A DNA stretch of 64,000 bases from Calamus simplicifolius. Lineage: Eukaryota > Streptophyta > Magnoliopsida > Arecales > Arecaceae. Below, piece after piece: positions 1-10,562 of the stretch. The DNA is taken from positions 455,660 through 519,659 of the forward strand of contig UESW01005047.1 in NCBI GenBank assembly GCA_900491605.1, read 5' to 3'. The notes beneath the pieces are model-generated. The model made no database searches. It had not been told where the DNA came from and saw nothing but the letters and a program-made list of their open reading frames with translations. The position numbers and the translations under genes were made by a program. Each line of letters begins with the position of its first letter. The first letter of the stretch is position 1.

Positions 1-1410
1 GCTTGGAAAATCAAACAAGTTTGTACTGTTACTGTTGATAATGCATCATCTAATGATGTTGCATTAAACACTTTGCAAACAAATTTAAGAATGAAAGATG
101 GTTTGCTTGGGGATGGTGATTCGTTACATGTTCATTGTATTGCACACATTTTAAACTTGGTTGTGAGAGGGGGAACAGATGAAATTAAAGATTGCATAGC
201 TCATATTCGTAACAGTATAAAGTGGATAAAGAGTTCTCCTAGTAGAGAACAAGCATTTGAAAGATCATGTGAAATGGTTAGAATTTCAATCAAAATGTCT
301 TTGTGTTTGGATGTGTCAACACGTTGGAATTCGACATACCTCATGTTGAAGCATGCTTTACCCTTTGAGAAGGCTTTCAAGCGTCTTGCATCTGATAGTG
401 ATGCCTTTAGAAGTACCACTCCTCCTTTTGAAGAGGATTGGAATTATGCTAGAGTACTTTGTGACTTCTTGGGCATATTTTTTGAAACTACTGAGATATT
501 GTCGGGTACCAAGTATGTCACTTCATCCCTACATTTTCGTTATGTTGACAAGATCCAAGATGCATTAAATTCGTTTTCAGCTATGCAAACTGACCCTCTC
601 CTTCTTCGTATGTGCAACAAAATGAAGGAGAAGCTTCGTAAGTATTGGGGTTCTGTTGATAAGTTTAATATCTATTTGCTTATTGCTTTTGTCTTGGATC
701 CACGATACAAGTTAGATTATTTATATTGGTGCCTTAAAAGAGTTCTTTCAATTGATGATGCTTCTGCAATAGCAAGAAAGGTGTATGATAAAATGTTTGT
801 GTTGTATGAAATGTATAAAGTTGAGGCTTCTTCTGCATGCTCTTCATCTCAAGGGAGTGTTTCAACATTTGCTTCTTCCATGACTGCTATTAATGATAAA
901 AAATATAAGGAGTACATTCGTGAAAAAGAGCAGAGTAGTTTTGATTGTAGCATGTCTGAAGTTGATGCCTACCTAAAAGATCCTCAAGAGAGGGCTGTAG
1001 AACCATTTGATATTTTGGCATGGTGGTCTACTGCTACAAAATACAAAACATTAGCATGTATGGCAAGAGATATTTTGGCTATTCCTGTTTCTACAGTGGC
1101 ATCTGAATCTGCAATTAGCGCGGGAGGCCGTGTTCTTGACCAATATCGTAGTTCTTTGACACCAATATTGGTTGAGTGTTTGATTTGTACTCAAGATTGG
1201 TTAAGAGCTGCACCAAAGGATTCAGAATATGAAGAACTCATCGATCATTTGGATAAATGTGCAAAAGGTAAAATGTATGTTATTATATTTTGAATTATTT
1301 ATCATTCTTTCAATGCAATGTTTGACTCATGTTTGTTATTTTTTTCAGAGGAAGCTGAAAGTATTGCAATGACTTCCTCCTCTCTACCTCCTATTTCACT
1401 AAAAGATTAA
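1..1410 (+). CDS. hAT-superfamily transposase, C-terminal part (RICESLEEPER-like), two exons
   Basis: Coding runs in frame from the first base, so the N-terminus (BED zinc finger and first catalytic Asp region) lies outside the window. The first exon ends at 1267 (donor GTAAAA at 1268). The second starts at 1349 after TTTTTTCAG and ends in TAA at 1408-1410, and the phases match. Recognisable blocks are TVDNASSND near the start, the CIAHILNLVV block, a central block with NIYLLIAFVLDPRYKLDYL, and the C-terminal hAT dimerisation domain with ILAWWS, FASEA-like VASESAISAGG and LTPILVECLICTQDWL. The family excises and reinserts hAT elements, making 8-bp target duplications, and acts in the nucleus as a dimer. 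The visible part has no internal stop, so this copy may be fairly young. Domesticated RICESLEEPER/DAYSLEEPER genes are the alternative, but the 3' element terminus at 2356-2367 argues for a transposon. Confidence 0.88.
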
Positions 1411-1578
1411 TATATTGGAGGTGTTAGCTGTATTCTCAAATGTGTTTTCTTTCTTAAATGTATTTTTGATAAAAATTTCATGGGCTAAGCTCAGGACATG
1501 TAAGTTCTTCCATCTTTATTTAATTGGGCATTGATGTGAGCTCTACTTAATTTCTATTGCTTCTGTGCCATTTCAGCA

Positions 1579-1797
1579 GGCTGTGTTGGAGGAGTCGACA
1601 GTGATGAGGCCTGTGGCTGCGCAGGGGCTGAGGACTTTGGTGCTGAATGAGACTAGAAGGAAGCTTGGGAGCTTCCAGATATGTGCTTTGTGTACCTTTG
1701 ATATAGGAAGTTTGGACCAAGCCAACAAGCTGATTCATAAATTGTTACAGCCAAAGACCAAGGACTTTAATAGGCATTTTTATGTAGCTATGCATTA
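1579..1797 (+). other. Unrecognised open reading segment in the hAT 3' region
   Basis: A stop-free stretch of about 73 codons follows a CAG acceptor-like site, between the transposase stop and the element terminus. It reads as ordinary protein (AAQGLRTLVLNETRRKLG, then KLIHKLLQPKTK) and is followed by AT-rich, 3'-UTR-like DNA. I do not recognise a family. It may be an extra transposon exon, a captured host exon, or chance. Confidence 0.3.
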
Positions 1798-2282
1798 AGA
1801 TGATAGGTTGACAATGTGATGGTAATAATGCTCCCTCTTTTTGTAGTGTATGAGAGCTAAAATGATGTAATTCAGCTGATTTTGTTGTTTCCATTCTGCA
1901 TCATTTTGTAAAAGGTGGTGGCTTATCAGGCCTAACTATGGCTTAACTGGAGGTTTAGAACTAATCTCTCTTTCCCAAAATTATCATTGTTATCCAAATT
2001 GATGCTGAATTTCTCATCAGCCTTCTTTAGGATATCAATTTGAACTAGCTCATTTTTTTGCTTAAAAAAAATAAACTTGCTCCAAATTTCTGCTTCACAC
2101 GATGAACCTATTCTCCTAGCTCAGTTTTGAAAATGATCCAGCAACAGTGCTCCCGTCACATGAAGTGGTGTAAATCACAGAATTTTTGTTACAAAAATTG
2201 ATTGGACTATGTTGTGAACTTTTTTTTTTTTTCACCAACCCGAATTTCAACCTGAAACTCAACCCGAACCCATTTTTAAAAA

Positions 2283-2330
2283 TAGGGTTAGGGTTGAGGT
2301 TTTACAAATAGGGTTAGGGTTAGGGTTGAG
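2283..2330. repeat. Short telomere-like GGGTTA repeats
   Basis: Several GGGTTAGGGTT units interrupted by GAGG/ACAAATA lie in the hAT subterminal region. They are too short and irregular for an interstitial telomere, and fit the subterminal transposase-binding motifs of hAT elements better. Confidence 0.4.
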
Positions 2331-2487
2331 GGAAACCCGAGTTTCATGGGCCCAAGTTGCACCCCTACTGGTGGCTACGGTGTCCCACTTCCACATGCTG
2401 GCATGCGTCATGACTATGGGCCACAGAGTAGCGCTTCTGGACTATTTGGTCTTTTATCTCCATATGGTCCACCTGGACCAATGGGAG

Positions 2488-2490
<3 letters not shown>

Positions 2491-2521
<31 letters not shown>
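2491..2521. repeat. (CT)n microsatellite
   Basis: An uninterrupted CT dinucleotide run starts right after the exon a donor of the zinc-finger gene. Reading frames through it are low-complexity artefacts. Confidence 0.95.
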
Positions 2522-2525
<4 letters not shown>

Positions 2526-2530
2526 GTGCC

Positions 2531-2710
2531 ATTATGCGCCAATGTACATGAATGTTGGCATAGTAAATGTATAAATTGGAGGGCTCCCTTCCCCCCTCTC
2601 CTTTTTGGAAGGGTTGGGGAATTATGCGCCAATGTACATGAATGTTGGCATAGTAAATGTATAAATTGGAGGGCTCCCTTCCCCCCTCTCCTTTTTGGAA
2701 GGGTTGGGGA
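2531..2710. repeat. Perfect 90-bp tandem duplication
   Basis: The unit beginning ATTATGCGCC at 2531 recurs at 2621, and I see no mismatch over the 90 bases. It lies in the intron between exons a and b of the zinc-finger gene. Perfect identity implies a recent duplication or an assembly artefact. Confidence 0.95.
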
Positions 2711-3058
2711 ATTTGGGTCTCTCTTTCATTTTGATGCATATGCAAGTAGCTGTTAGCATACATCGTTTGATGCATCTTCCATGAATCTGATTTTATTCTT
2801 CTACCAATGCTTGTGGGTGTTGAAGGCATGGGTTATGGTCCTGGCCCTAGTGTGGACTGGTATGGATATGGTACCGAGGATCACCATTACCGGTATGCTT
2901 TATTTTCTAAATATGGACGCACGATTCTATGTTGTTATTCTTCTATATATATTTTCAACAATGTCTAATTATCTAGTCCATTTGGGTTTCAAAGATGCCA
3001 AGTCCATGGTCTGGAGTAGCTCTACCTAATGGCAGCACCTCACGAAAATGCCGTGGAG

Positions 3059-3707
3059 GTAACAAGAGAAAAATCTTTTTTGAACTTATAGATATTTAGA
3101 ATCTTGTTTAGCTTGGTGCAGTTGTTATTGTTTGCCATGGGCAATTTGACTTCCTGTCCTTGCATGCATGTGTTCTCTTCATCTCTATTGTTATATGTTA
3201 CCAATTCTTTCTACCACTATATGCAAAGTTAAGTGTTTAGTTCATATTTTTCATTAATTTGATATTCTCCTCTATTGGTTACTGACATTAACTAGTTGTA
3301 GGTAATAGGATTGGATCCATGGGGATTGGGTTGGTGCAGAGAAGTTTTATCATCCAAAATGGATTATTATTTAAGGCTCTCTCTGGATGTAACTAGATAG
3401 ACCAAGACCAAGAAATAAAGACATTTTCTTTTTCTTCTATATCCATCTATTCTTCTTTTTCTCTATCTTTCCTTACGCGCCTGATCTCGACGGAAGCTGC
3501 GCAACACAAACGGCCTTCATGGAATAGTTTTTATTTATTGCTAGGTAATTTATCATTTAGTCTTTTATTGGTTATGGTTTTGTGATCCATCAAATGATTT
3601 AGTCATTGTAAAAGGCATATGCATCTCTTAAGATGTGATCTTTGCACAATGCTAAAATATGTGCATTCAGAGTTCTAGTTTCTTAGTTCCATTGCCAAGG
3701 ATCTTGT
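3059..3707. other. Intronic or intergenic DNA without a recognisable gene
   Basis: AT-rich DNA between exon c of the zinc-finger gene and the first recognisable LINE-A coding sequence. It includes a pyrimidine-rich stretch at 3424-3475. I could not fix the exact LINE-A 5' end here. Confidence 0.5.
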
Positions 3708-4430
3708 TTGGTTAATAATAAAACCAATTTCGAGTCTCAGGTGGGGGAGGATGGATGGCTGATTCCTCGGAAGACTTCTCGCAGGAAGGCTAGCTCTGGG
3801 GCTCAGGGACTATGCCAGGCCATCCCTACCATGCCGGTCTCTGCTGTTTCTTCTGAAGCAACTGTGCTGGTCACTGTTGGTTATGCTGAAACCAATGTGC
3901 CGATTCAGGCTGCTTCAGTGATTGAAGCTAAAGCCAAGGGGGTGGTCAAGGAATATAGAAGAATCCAATTGAAGGATAAGGAGCCAGGTCTTGATCCAGT
4001 TTTCACATTTGCAGCAGTGGCCCCTGATGCTGAATCATTGACTTCGGTGGAGGGCCATATCATGGCCAGTGGACTTAAGTTGGGTTTAGAGGGGAAAGTG
4101 GCTCTTAATCCCTTTGGTCTTCTCGGATCGGATCGATGGGTAGGTCGGCCCAAGGTTCGGGTGGATGCCAATCCGGCTTCGCCTAAACGGGCCCGGGCTG
4201 TGGAGCATGTGACTCTCAGGGTGATTTCTAAGGAAGCTAAAGGAAAGGGTAGAGTGCCCCCTTCTTTGAAAGGACATCTTCTATCTGCTGGTTCTCCTCC
4301 TGCTTCAGGGAGGACCCCACAAGGTGTTGATGTTGATATTGGTGATGTATTGGATTCCTCTCCAGTTGTTCGGGTCTCTGGGGCTCCTGCTCTGGAGCAT
4401 CGAGATATTGATGCTATGGAGCTTTCTTAG
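3708..4430 (+). pseudogene. LINE-A ORF1, C-terminal part
   Basis: An open segment of about 240 codons, low in recognisable domains. It starts with VGEDGWLIPRKTSRRKA, a block usual in the C-terminal half of plant L1 ORF1 proteins, and has NPFGLLGSDRWVGRPK, matched by NPFTCLGSDKWSGRSK in LINE-B at about 24244. ORF1 products bind element RNA to form ribonucleoprotein particles. The N-terminal DUF4283-like region and CCHC zinc knuckle are absent, consistent with 5' truncation during target-primed reverse transcription. It ends with TAG at 4428-4430, and ORF2 follows after about 150 bases. Confidence 0.7.
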
Positions 4431-4580
4431 TCTACGGTTCTCTCTAATCAGGGTTCATTGGAACCGTGTCTCTCTACTGATCAGGAGACTATGGTTGATT
4501 GCCCTTCTTCTGGAGGTCCTTTGGATATGGATGTGTCTGGGTTTCAGGAAGGGGCCCAAGGCACCCCCCAAATTGATTAA

Positions 4581-5424
4581 ATGATGATTCTTATTTGGAA
4601 TGTTCGAGGGGCACTGAAACCCTCCTTTCGCTCCTCGTTTGCTTGGCTTCTGCAGCTTCATCACTTTGACATTTGTGTTTTATTGGAAACTCGGTTGTCT
4701 GGACCCAGCCTTCAGCGCTTCCGGCGGCGAGTTTCTCGATCTTGGAGCTCCTATGCTGTGGACTCTAATGGTATTTCGGGGGGCATTTTGGCTCTATGGC
4801 GGGACCCCTCTATCCGTATTGAGGCTTCTCATCGGTGCCACCAGGAGGTGGCATTGGTTGTTTCTGAGGGGAATGCGCCGCCTTGGTTGCTTCTAGGAGT
4901 CTATGCTAGCACGGACTATAGGGAGCGGCGTGGTTTATGGACTGAGATACTCTCTTTCTTAGCCCAGGGTCTCCCTACCCTTGTTGCTGGCGATTTTAAT
5001 TGTAATGTGGGTGCTTCAGAGAAACATGGGGTTCATCGCTTTGTGGATACTTCTGAGTCCAGAGAGTTTCGAACATTTATTTCCTCTGCTGGCCTTTTTG
5101 ACTTGGGGTTTTTGGGCACTCAGTTCACTTGGTGTAATAATCGGCACGGTTCTGCTCGGGTATGGGAACGCTTAGATTGGGCGTTGGCTTCCTTCGGATG
5201 GGTGCAATTTTTTCCCCATTCTACGATTACTCATCTCTCTCGAATTGCTTCGGATCATTGCCCTATGCTTATTTCTACGGAGTCATCCTCTCGGTGTCGG
5301 GGACCATTTCGATTTGAGCAGTTTTTGGCTGCATTACTCTTCAGTTAGGTCTATGATTCATCAGGTCTAGCGCACTCTGGTTAGAGGGAGTTCTACCTAT
5401 CGCCTATCTCGCCGCCTCATTCTT
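4581..5424 (+). pseudogene. LINE-A ORF2, APE-type endonuclease domain
   Basis: The frame starts ATGATGATTCTT and encodes ILIWNVRGAL, an ETRLSG block, a GVYAS block, GDFN (4989-5000), TQFTWCNNRHG, WERLDWAL and ISRIASDHCP-like residues (here LSRIASDHCPML). These are the conserved motifs of the apurinic endonuclease-like nickase that opens the target site. The domain itself is intact. The frame shifts near 5320 and closes at 5346, and in the continuing frame a TAG replaces an expected Trp codon near 5370. The product would stop before the reverse transcriptase. Confidence 0.88.
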
Positions 5425-7511
5425 TTGAGGCAAAGACTCCTGAGATGGCAGAGGTCGGAGGTGGGGGATATTCTACTGCGTGTGCAGTCTGTTGAAGCTG
5501 AAATTGCTTCTATTCAGGCCAAGGAGGATCAGGAGGGCTTCCTCTCTGAGCTTGATCTGTCGGCCCTTCGACGGAGTCTAGCTCTGCACCATTCCTTGCT
5601 CAGTCAGATGGAGATTTTTTGGCATCAACGATCTCGGATTCAGTGGCTTCAAGAGGGAGATCGTAATACCAGATTCTTGCATCAGGCCACCTTGGCAAGG
5701 CATGCTACCAATCGAATTCGGAGTATATGTGATGATGAGGGGCACATCCTGGAAGAAGATGAAGCCTTTCGGGAGCAGATTGTTCATTTCTTTCAGTCCC
5801 GGTAGTCGGAGCAGTTTGCTAGTGGATTCCCCCTTTTCCCTATCTCTATGGCAGCCAGTGTTACTGCTACTGAAAATGATATGCTCTCACGGGTGATATC
5901 AGCGGAGGAGATTCGTTCTGCTGTTTGGGCACTAGGGCTTGATAAGGCCCCAGGCCCAGATGGTTTCCCGCCTTTTTTTTCCCGTCATTATTGGAACATT
6001 ATGGGGCAGGATGTTATTCTGGCTATTCAGTCAGTTTTTTCATCTAGATCTATCCCTCGGGACTGCAGTGGACTTTTGTTTCCCTTGTTCCCAAGCGATC
6101 GGATGCTTCACTTCCCCAGCATTACCAGCCAATCAGTTTGTGTACCACACTCTATAAAGTTTGTGCCCGGCTAATGGTTACTCGGTTATAGGGTGTGATT
6201 CCTTGGCTGATATCTCAGGAGCAGGGGGCTTTTATTCGTGGCCGTAGTATCACTGATAATGATCTCATTGCTCAGGAATTTATGCATGATCTCCAGCATG
6301 CCAATGGTAGATGTAGTCTTATGCAGTTAAGCTGGATATGGAGAGAGCTTATGACAGGATGAGCTAGACATTTCTTCGCTAAACGCTTCGGGAGTTTGGA
6401 TTTGCTGACCTTTTTATTGACTGGGTTATGGCATGTGTCCAGACGCCTACATTTTCTATTCTTATTAATGGTAGTCCATCTGTGTTCTTTCCCTCTGTAG
6501 TGGGTCTACTTCAGGGATGCCCCCTCTCTCCCTTTCTGTTCATTCTATGTGCTGACGATCTATCTCGAGCGTTTGATCATGCTGTCAGATCTTCCCAGCT
6601 GCATCCTTATATGCCTGGACCCCATGGCCCCCATCTGTTTCACCTTCTCTTTGCAGATGATTATATCTTACTCAGCCCTGCTACTGTTTAGAATGCATTT
6701 GCCTATGCCGCTATCATTCAGTCTTATTGCCAGGCTTCTGGTCAGCTGGTTAATTTGCAAAAATCTGTACTATGCTTTAGCCCTTCGATTTCTTCTTGCC
6801 GTCGTTCTGCCATCTCTCAGTTGCTAGGGATCTCGTCTTTTTCTGATCACCTATCTTACCTTGGGATCCCTATCTCAGGGTGTCGTCCTCGGCAGAGTGA
6901 TTTCGAGGACCTTGAGGGATGGATTTGCTCGTATGGATTCCTGGTAGGTCACTGGTCTCTCTATGATGGGGCGTATTACATTGCTCCGATCAATCCTTTC
7001 ATCTCTCCCACTTTATTTGTTGTCTAATGCACTGATTCCATCTATCTGCCTTCGACGGATTGAGCGATGCTTCCATGATTTTCTTTGGGCATCGATGCAG
7101 GGGGGTCATGGTATTCATTTCCTATCTTGGGATTTCGTATGCTTGCCTATTCGGGAGGGAGGATTGGGGATTCAATCTTTGTTGGTTCACAGAGAGGCTT
7201 TGCTAGCTCGACATGCTTCTCGTTTTTTGTTGGACCCTCATTGTTTTTGGAGCTCTATCATGCGGGGTCGATATGGTGGCTGGACTTCCGATACGATCGT
7301 CCATTCTCCCTGCGGCTGCTCTTTGTTCTGGAGAGCGATTTGTCAGTATGCCCCTACTATTTTATCTAATACCCACTGGATGATTGGGGACGGGGTTTCT
7401 GTTGACGTAACTCAGGACAAATGGATAGCTGATCTTCCTTTATCGCATTGGCTGACTTTTTTCAGCTCTGATGTTGATCCCTCTATGCCTGTTGCTGCTT
7501 TGATTCGCTAG
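5425..7511 (+). pseudogene. LINE-A ORF2, reverse transcriptase domain
   Basis: Successive open pieces give the linker QWLQEGDRNTRFLHQATL, the fingers motif KAPGPDGFPPFFSRHYW (near 5944), QGCPLSPFLFILCADDL and the catalytic FADD motif (about 6649-6660) followed by YILLS. Downstream comes the thumb and connection region, with LSYLGIPISG and RITLLRSILSSLPLYLLS. A TAG interrupts at 5803, a frameshift follows PRDC near 6070, further stops lie at 6190-6370, and another shift occurs near 6690. The catalytic aspartates survive, but no continuous polyprotein is possible. Confidence 0.88.
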
Positions 7512-7535
7512 GATGGACCTGCCTGGCACGCCCCT

Positions 7536-8690
7536 ATGGTGTCGCGGTTGTTTGGGGCTGAGTTAGTGCAAAGGATACTCACTATCCCTCTGCTAACTAT
7601 GGCTGTCCCTGACACCAAATTGTGGCGGCGATCTTGCCTCTCCTATGCCCCTACTAGAGACCTCATTGATAGGTTCCGACCATGGATTTTGGGTTTGGGG
7701 GAGGTGACTTGGATCTGGCGCCTTCTTGTCCATCCTAGGATCCAGCTATTTCTATGGAAGCTTAAGTGGGACCGTCTTCCTACATGTTCTCTCTTTGCTG
7801 GTCATAGATTCCCTATTTTGCCTCTTTTCCGATCTGTGGGCTGCAGGAGGAGACGGTTGAGCACGCCATTCTCACTTGCTCTCGTGCGGTTTGGATCTGG
7901 CAACTGCTTCCTTATACCCTGGGGATATCAGAGGAGGGTCCCACCATCTTTCTCTTTTCACGCCAGTCGGCTGTCTGTTCTATGTGGGCCCTGCTTTAAG
8001 GGTGTTCATTCTGCTTATCTGGCTTATTATATTTGGCTGACACGGAATAAGGCGGTCTTTTCTGATGAGGTGGTTTCGCCTTAGCTGATATACCGCTCGG
8101 TTGCCTCTCTGGCTAAGGAGTATGTTCATTCTCACTATGGTACTCACTTTGATGGACCTGGCCTCTAGGATTCCCTTACTGCTTTGGCAGTGCACCGTTC
8201 TACGGTCTTCATCTCTTGGGAGCCCCCACCCCCAGGTTATGTCAAAGTGAATTTTGATGGCTCTGTCTCGGATTGACTTGCTGGATCTGGGTTTGTTATT
8301 CGGGGGCCTGAGGGAGTGATGATTGCGGCAGGTGGTCATGGCTCTCTTGATTTGTCGGTCGCTATGGCTGAGCTGCAGGCTACTTGGGCTGGCATCACCT
8401 ATGTTGTCGTCAGTTGGGCTCTCGTTGGTTGGTTATTGAGGGAGATTCCCTCACGGTGGTTCGCTGGATTAGACGAGAAGCTGGTTCCTTCTCCCCCCAC
8501 AATCCTTTGCTCCTTGATATTTGGGCTTCCCTTCAGGCTACTTCTACGTCTTAGATCTGTCATGTTTACTGGGAAGCTAACGCTGCGGCTGATTGGGTTG
8601 CCTCTGCTGTAGCTCGCCATCTCGACCAGTGGGAATGGTTTGTGGGTGACCCCTGCCTGATTATTCTGAAGCAAATTTTATACTCTGATC
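7536..8690 (+). pseudogene. LINE-A ORF2, zf-RVT and RNase H-like C-terminus
   Basis: The segment from 7536 matches the zf-RVT region (LWRRSCLSYAPTRDLIDRF, then VTWIWRLLVHPRIQLFLWKL). It is followed by the linker YIWLTRNKAVFSDEVVSP and, from about 8240, an RNase H-like domain with NFDGSV, AMAELQATWAGI and further decayed motifs. This domain removes template RNA in the plant L1 clade that carries it. Frameshifts near 7830 and 8410 and several stops break it. The corresponding domain in LINE-B at 28400-28995 is more readable and carries a duplication absent here. Confidence 0.8.
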
Positions 8691-8736
8691 TATCGGGCTT
8701 GACTCATGCTAGACTGGAGTGATCGCCAGCTTATAA

Positions 8737-8757
8737 TAAAAAAAATAAAAAAAAATA
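8737..8757 (+). other. LINE-A A-rich 3' tail
   Basis: AATAAAAAAAATAAAAAAAAA-type sequence directly follows the 3' UTR motif GTGATCGCCAGC, which is shared with the LINE-B end. It marks the 3' boundary of the insertion. Confidence 0.75.
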
Positions 8758-9058
8758 ATGATCGATCACTATGTTGAAGCATATGAAGAGAAAAAAAGAG
8801 AACGTATAGCTTCTTATTGATGATTGTTTTCATGCTTTTATTTCACTCTCTACCTTTTTCCTTTTTTAGCGGTAATTCTAACAGCATTTATATTCTCTCG
8901 TTTATTTCTAACAGGACTCTAGTCTTGCTACTAGAGATTATTCAGATGCACCTGAAGGCAGCTGGACTTGCAACAAATGCAACAATCTTAACTATCCGTT
9001 CCGAACCGTCTGCAACAGGAAAGGGTGTGGAAACGAGAAGCCTTCAATGAGCCAATAG

Positions 9059-10557
9059 ACGTTTAACCAGATGTGCTAATAATTGTTGTTGGAGAATGAG
9101 GATTTTTGTTTTAGATGCGGCATTGTGAAATCTCATACTGTCGACTAGAAGATGATTAATAGCTGCTTAATCTGAATTTTGGACCAATTTATGGCTTGGT
9201 ACTTCTATAATTTTGTGAGAGCTATTGCTTGCAAATATTGGATACTTATATAGAGTTAGTTGGATATTTTTATAGAGTTAAGAAATTCAAATATATCTTC
9301 TTGACTCATTTTATTGGGTGAGCTTTAGAATTGTTATAAATGAGTGGACCAAGCAGTAGATCTTTATCTAGGACAGTGATATATGGCCATGCTTGCGATG
9401 CATGATAAAATAAGATTATTTTTAATACGAATGATCATACGTGCGCGCGATTAATCACTACGTGCATTGTGCATGATTTGCACGATGCACAAAAACCTTT
9501 TCATGAATTATTTAGCCAAAGATTGTTTAATCTTGTCTTATTTGCACAATCATATCTTAGAACAAGAGCCTCTTCATTTTGATTTACTTATATACATCAG
9601 CCATAGATGCCACAAGTCTAATTGATTATTATTTTTGTTGCATTAAAAGTAAATTAAATGATCAAGAAAAAATTATAGGAAAAAAAATGAAATACTAAAG
9701 CAAAAGCTATTGAATGATGATGCGCACTGAGTGGCTTTCCATCGTATTTAAGTAGGAATTGCAACAAAGAAGTTGATCAAGATGATTAGATCAAGGCCGT
9801 GTATGAATTAGCTTTCGAGATTTTCTTTTAAAAAATACTTGCAGCAAAGGATGGTGCAGCAAGTATGCATTGAGCACGCGGATTGGTTGTATGTCCATGC
9901 CGCCACGCGTACTAAGGCCTAATGGGCATTGTTGCACAATGCATGAACGGTAGCATTTGTGTGCGGCCAATTCATGCGCCTAATGTGCGCTTACTGCATA
10001 GCCTTTCAGTGCAGCAAGCCTTTTTCTTTTTCTTTTTTTCTTTTTAGTGATTGTTAGTCAACAATTAATCCAAATAAACTTTAAGTACATGTGGATTCAA
10101 ACAAATACTGAGCCATAAATATTGCTGAGTACAAGGGGATTGAATGAAAGCAAGTTGGAATTAATTGGCAAGCAACCAACCTTGATGCCCTTTTTGTTCC
10201 CTTGCTAATCAAGAATGATTGGTTACCAAACTAGGACTGTTCAGGGACACGTGAGATTCAATTGCTTTCTGCCATACCACGCAAAGGTTCTTCCTTCAAG
10301 CCAAGATCAAAATATGTCACTTATATAAAGGGTAACAAATGGACACTTGCAACGTATGCATACTAAAAATATCAAAAAACATAAAAATAAAAGATCAATA
10401 AAAAAATTTCATAGATTTAAAACATGAAGAATACAAAGAATAAATCAATAATATGCATAAAATAGATTTTAAGAATGGGAACGATAAAAGCTACACTAAA
10501 TAGTTTACACAAAGTTCATTTTCAAATAGAGATTTCATCTTCAATTCCATGGAGCCA
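9059..10557. other. 3' UTR of the zinc-finger gene, then AT-rich intergenic DNA
   Basis: The first 200 or so bases are likely 3' UTR of the RanBP2-type gene. Beyond that I see no gene, only AT-rich unique-looking DNA with a GTGCGCGCG patch near 9440 and pyrimidine runs near 10020. The right edge is the copia target duplication. Confidence 0.5.
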
Positions 10558-10562
10558 AGGTC
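10558..10562. repeat. Target-site duplication, left copy (AGGTC)
   Basis: The 5 bases before the 5' LTR are identical to 20194-20198 after the 3' LTR, as expected from copia integrase. Confidence 0.9.

Larger units (their letters stand above)
1..2367 (+). mobile_element. hAT DNA transposon, 3' portion
   Basis: The element carries the transposase above and ends at 2367. The last 12 bases (2356-2367, GTTGCACCCCTA) are the reverse complement of TAGGGGTGCAAC, a typical plant hAT terminus. The subterminal DNA at 2236-2345 is rich in CAACCCGAA and GGGTTAGGG-type motifs, also common in such elements. The 5' end is outside the window, so the inverted repeat cannot be paired. Bases 2368-2375 (CTGGTGGC) would be one copy of the 8-bp target duplication. 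The DNA that resumes at 2368 reads as an exon of a RanBP2-type zinc-finger gene. Confidence 0.75.
3708..8757 (+). mobile_element. LINE-A: L1-type non-LTR retrotransposon, 5'-truncated and decayed
   Basis: In order the element shows the C-terminal part of ORF1, an APE-type endonuclease, a reverse transcriptase, a zinc-binding zf-RVT segment and an RNase H-like domain, ending in an A-rich tail (about 8737-8757). This is the order of plant L1 lineages that carry a C-terminal RNase H. Frameshifts and TGG-to-TAG stops break ORF2 at several places (for example 5346, 5803 and near 6070), so it is not autonomous. The start is probably truncated within ORF1. I could not identify convincing target-site duplications. 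Its 3' end resembles that of LINE-B at 29050-29123, so the two belong to one family. Confidence 0.9.
2368..9058 (+). pseudogene. RanBP2-type zinc-finger protein gene, disrupted (3' four exons visible)
   Basis: Four blocks read as one gene. Exon a (2368-2487) encodes a Gly/Tyr/Pro-rich segment (GGYGVPLPHAGMRHDYG, then YGPPGPMGG) and ends at a GTACTC donor. Exon b (2826-2892) continues in phase (MGYGPGPSVDWYGYG) to a GTATGC donor. Exon c (2995-3058) encodes MPSPWSGVALPNGSTSRK in the expected frame, but the visible AAAG acceptor gives the wrong phase and a stop. The last exon (8915-9058) follows TTTCTAACAG and encodes GSWTCNKCNNLNYPFRTVC followed by NRKGCGNEKP, a RanBP2/NZF zinc finger of the plant C-x2-C-x10-C-x4-C type, ending at TAG. 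Such fingers usually bind single-stranded RNA or ubiquitin. The hAT terminus abuts exon a and LINE-A lies in the last intron. The joining of exon c to the last exon is not in phase, so an exon is missing or decayed. Probably non-functional here. Confidence 0.7.

Noticed and set aside
2283..2330. Interstitial telomere
   Set aside because: Few, irregular GGGTTA units within a hAT subterminal region. The plant telomere unit TTTAGGG is not present in an array.
2365..2829. A 154-codon minus-strand frame with Arg-Glu repeats
   Set aside because: It is produced by the (CT)n microsatellite and the 90-bp duplication on the strand opposite the zinc-finger exons.
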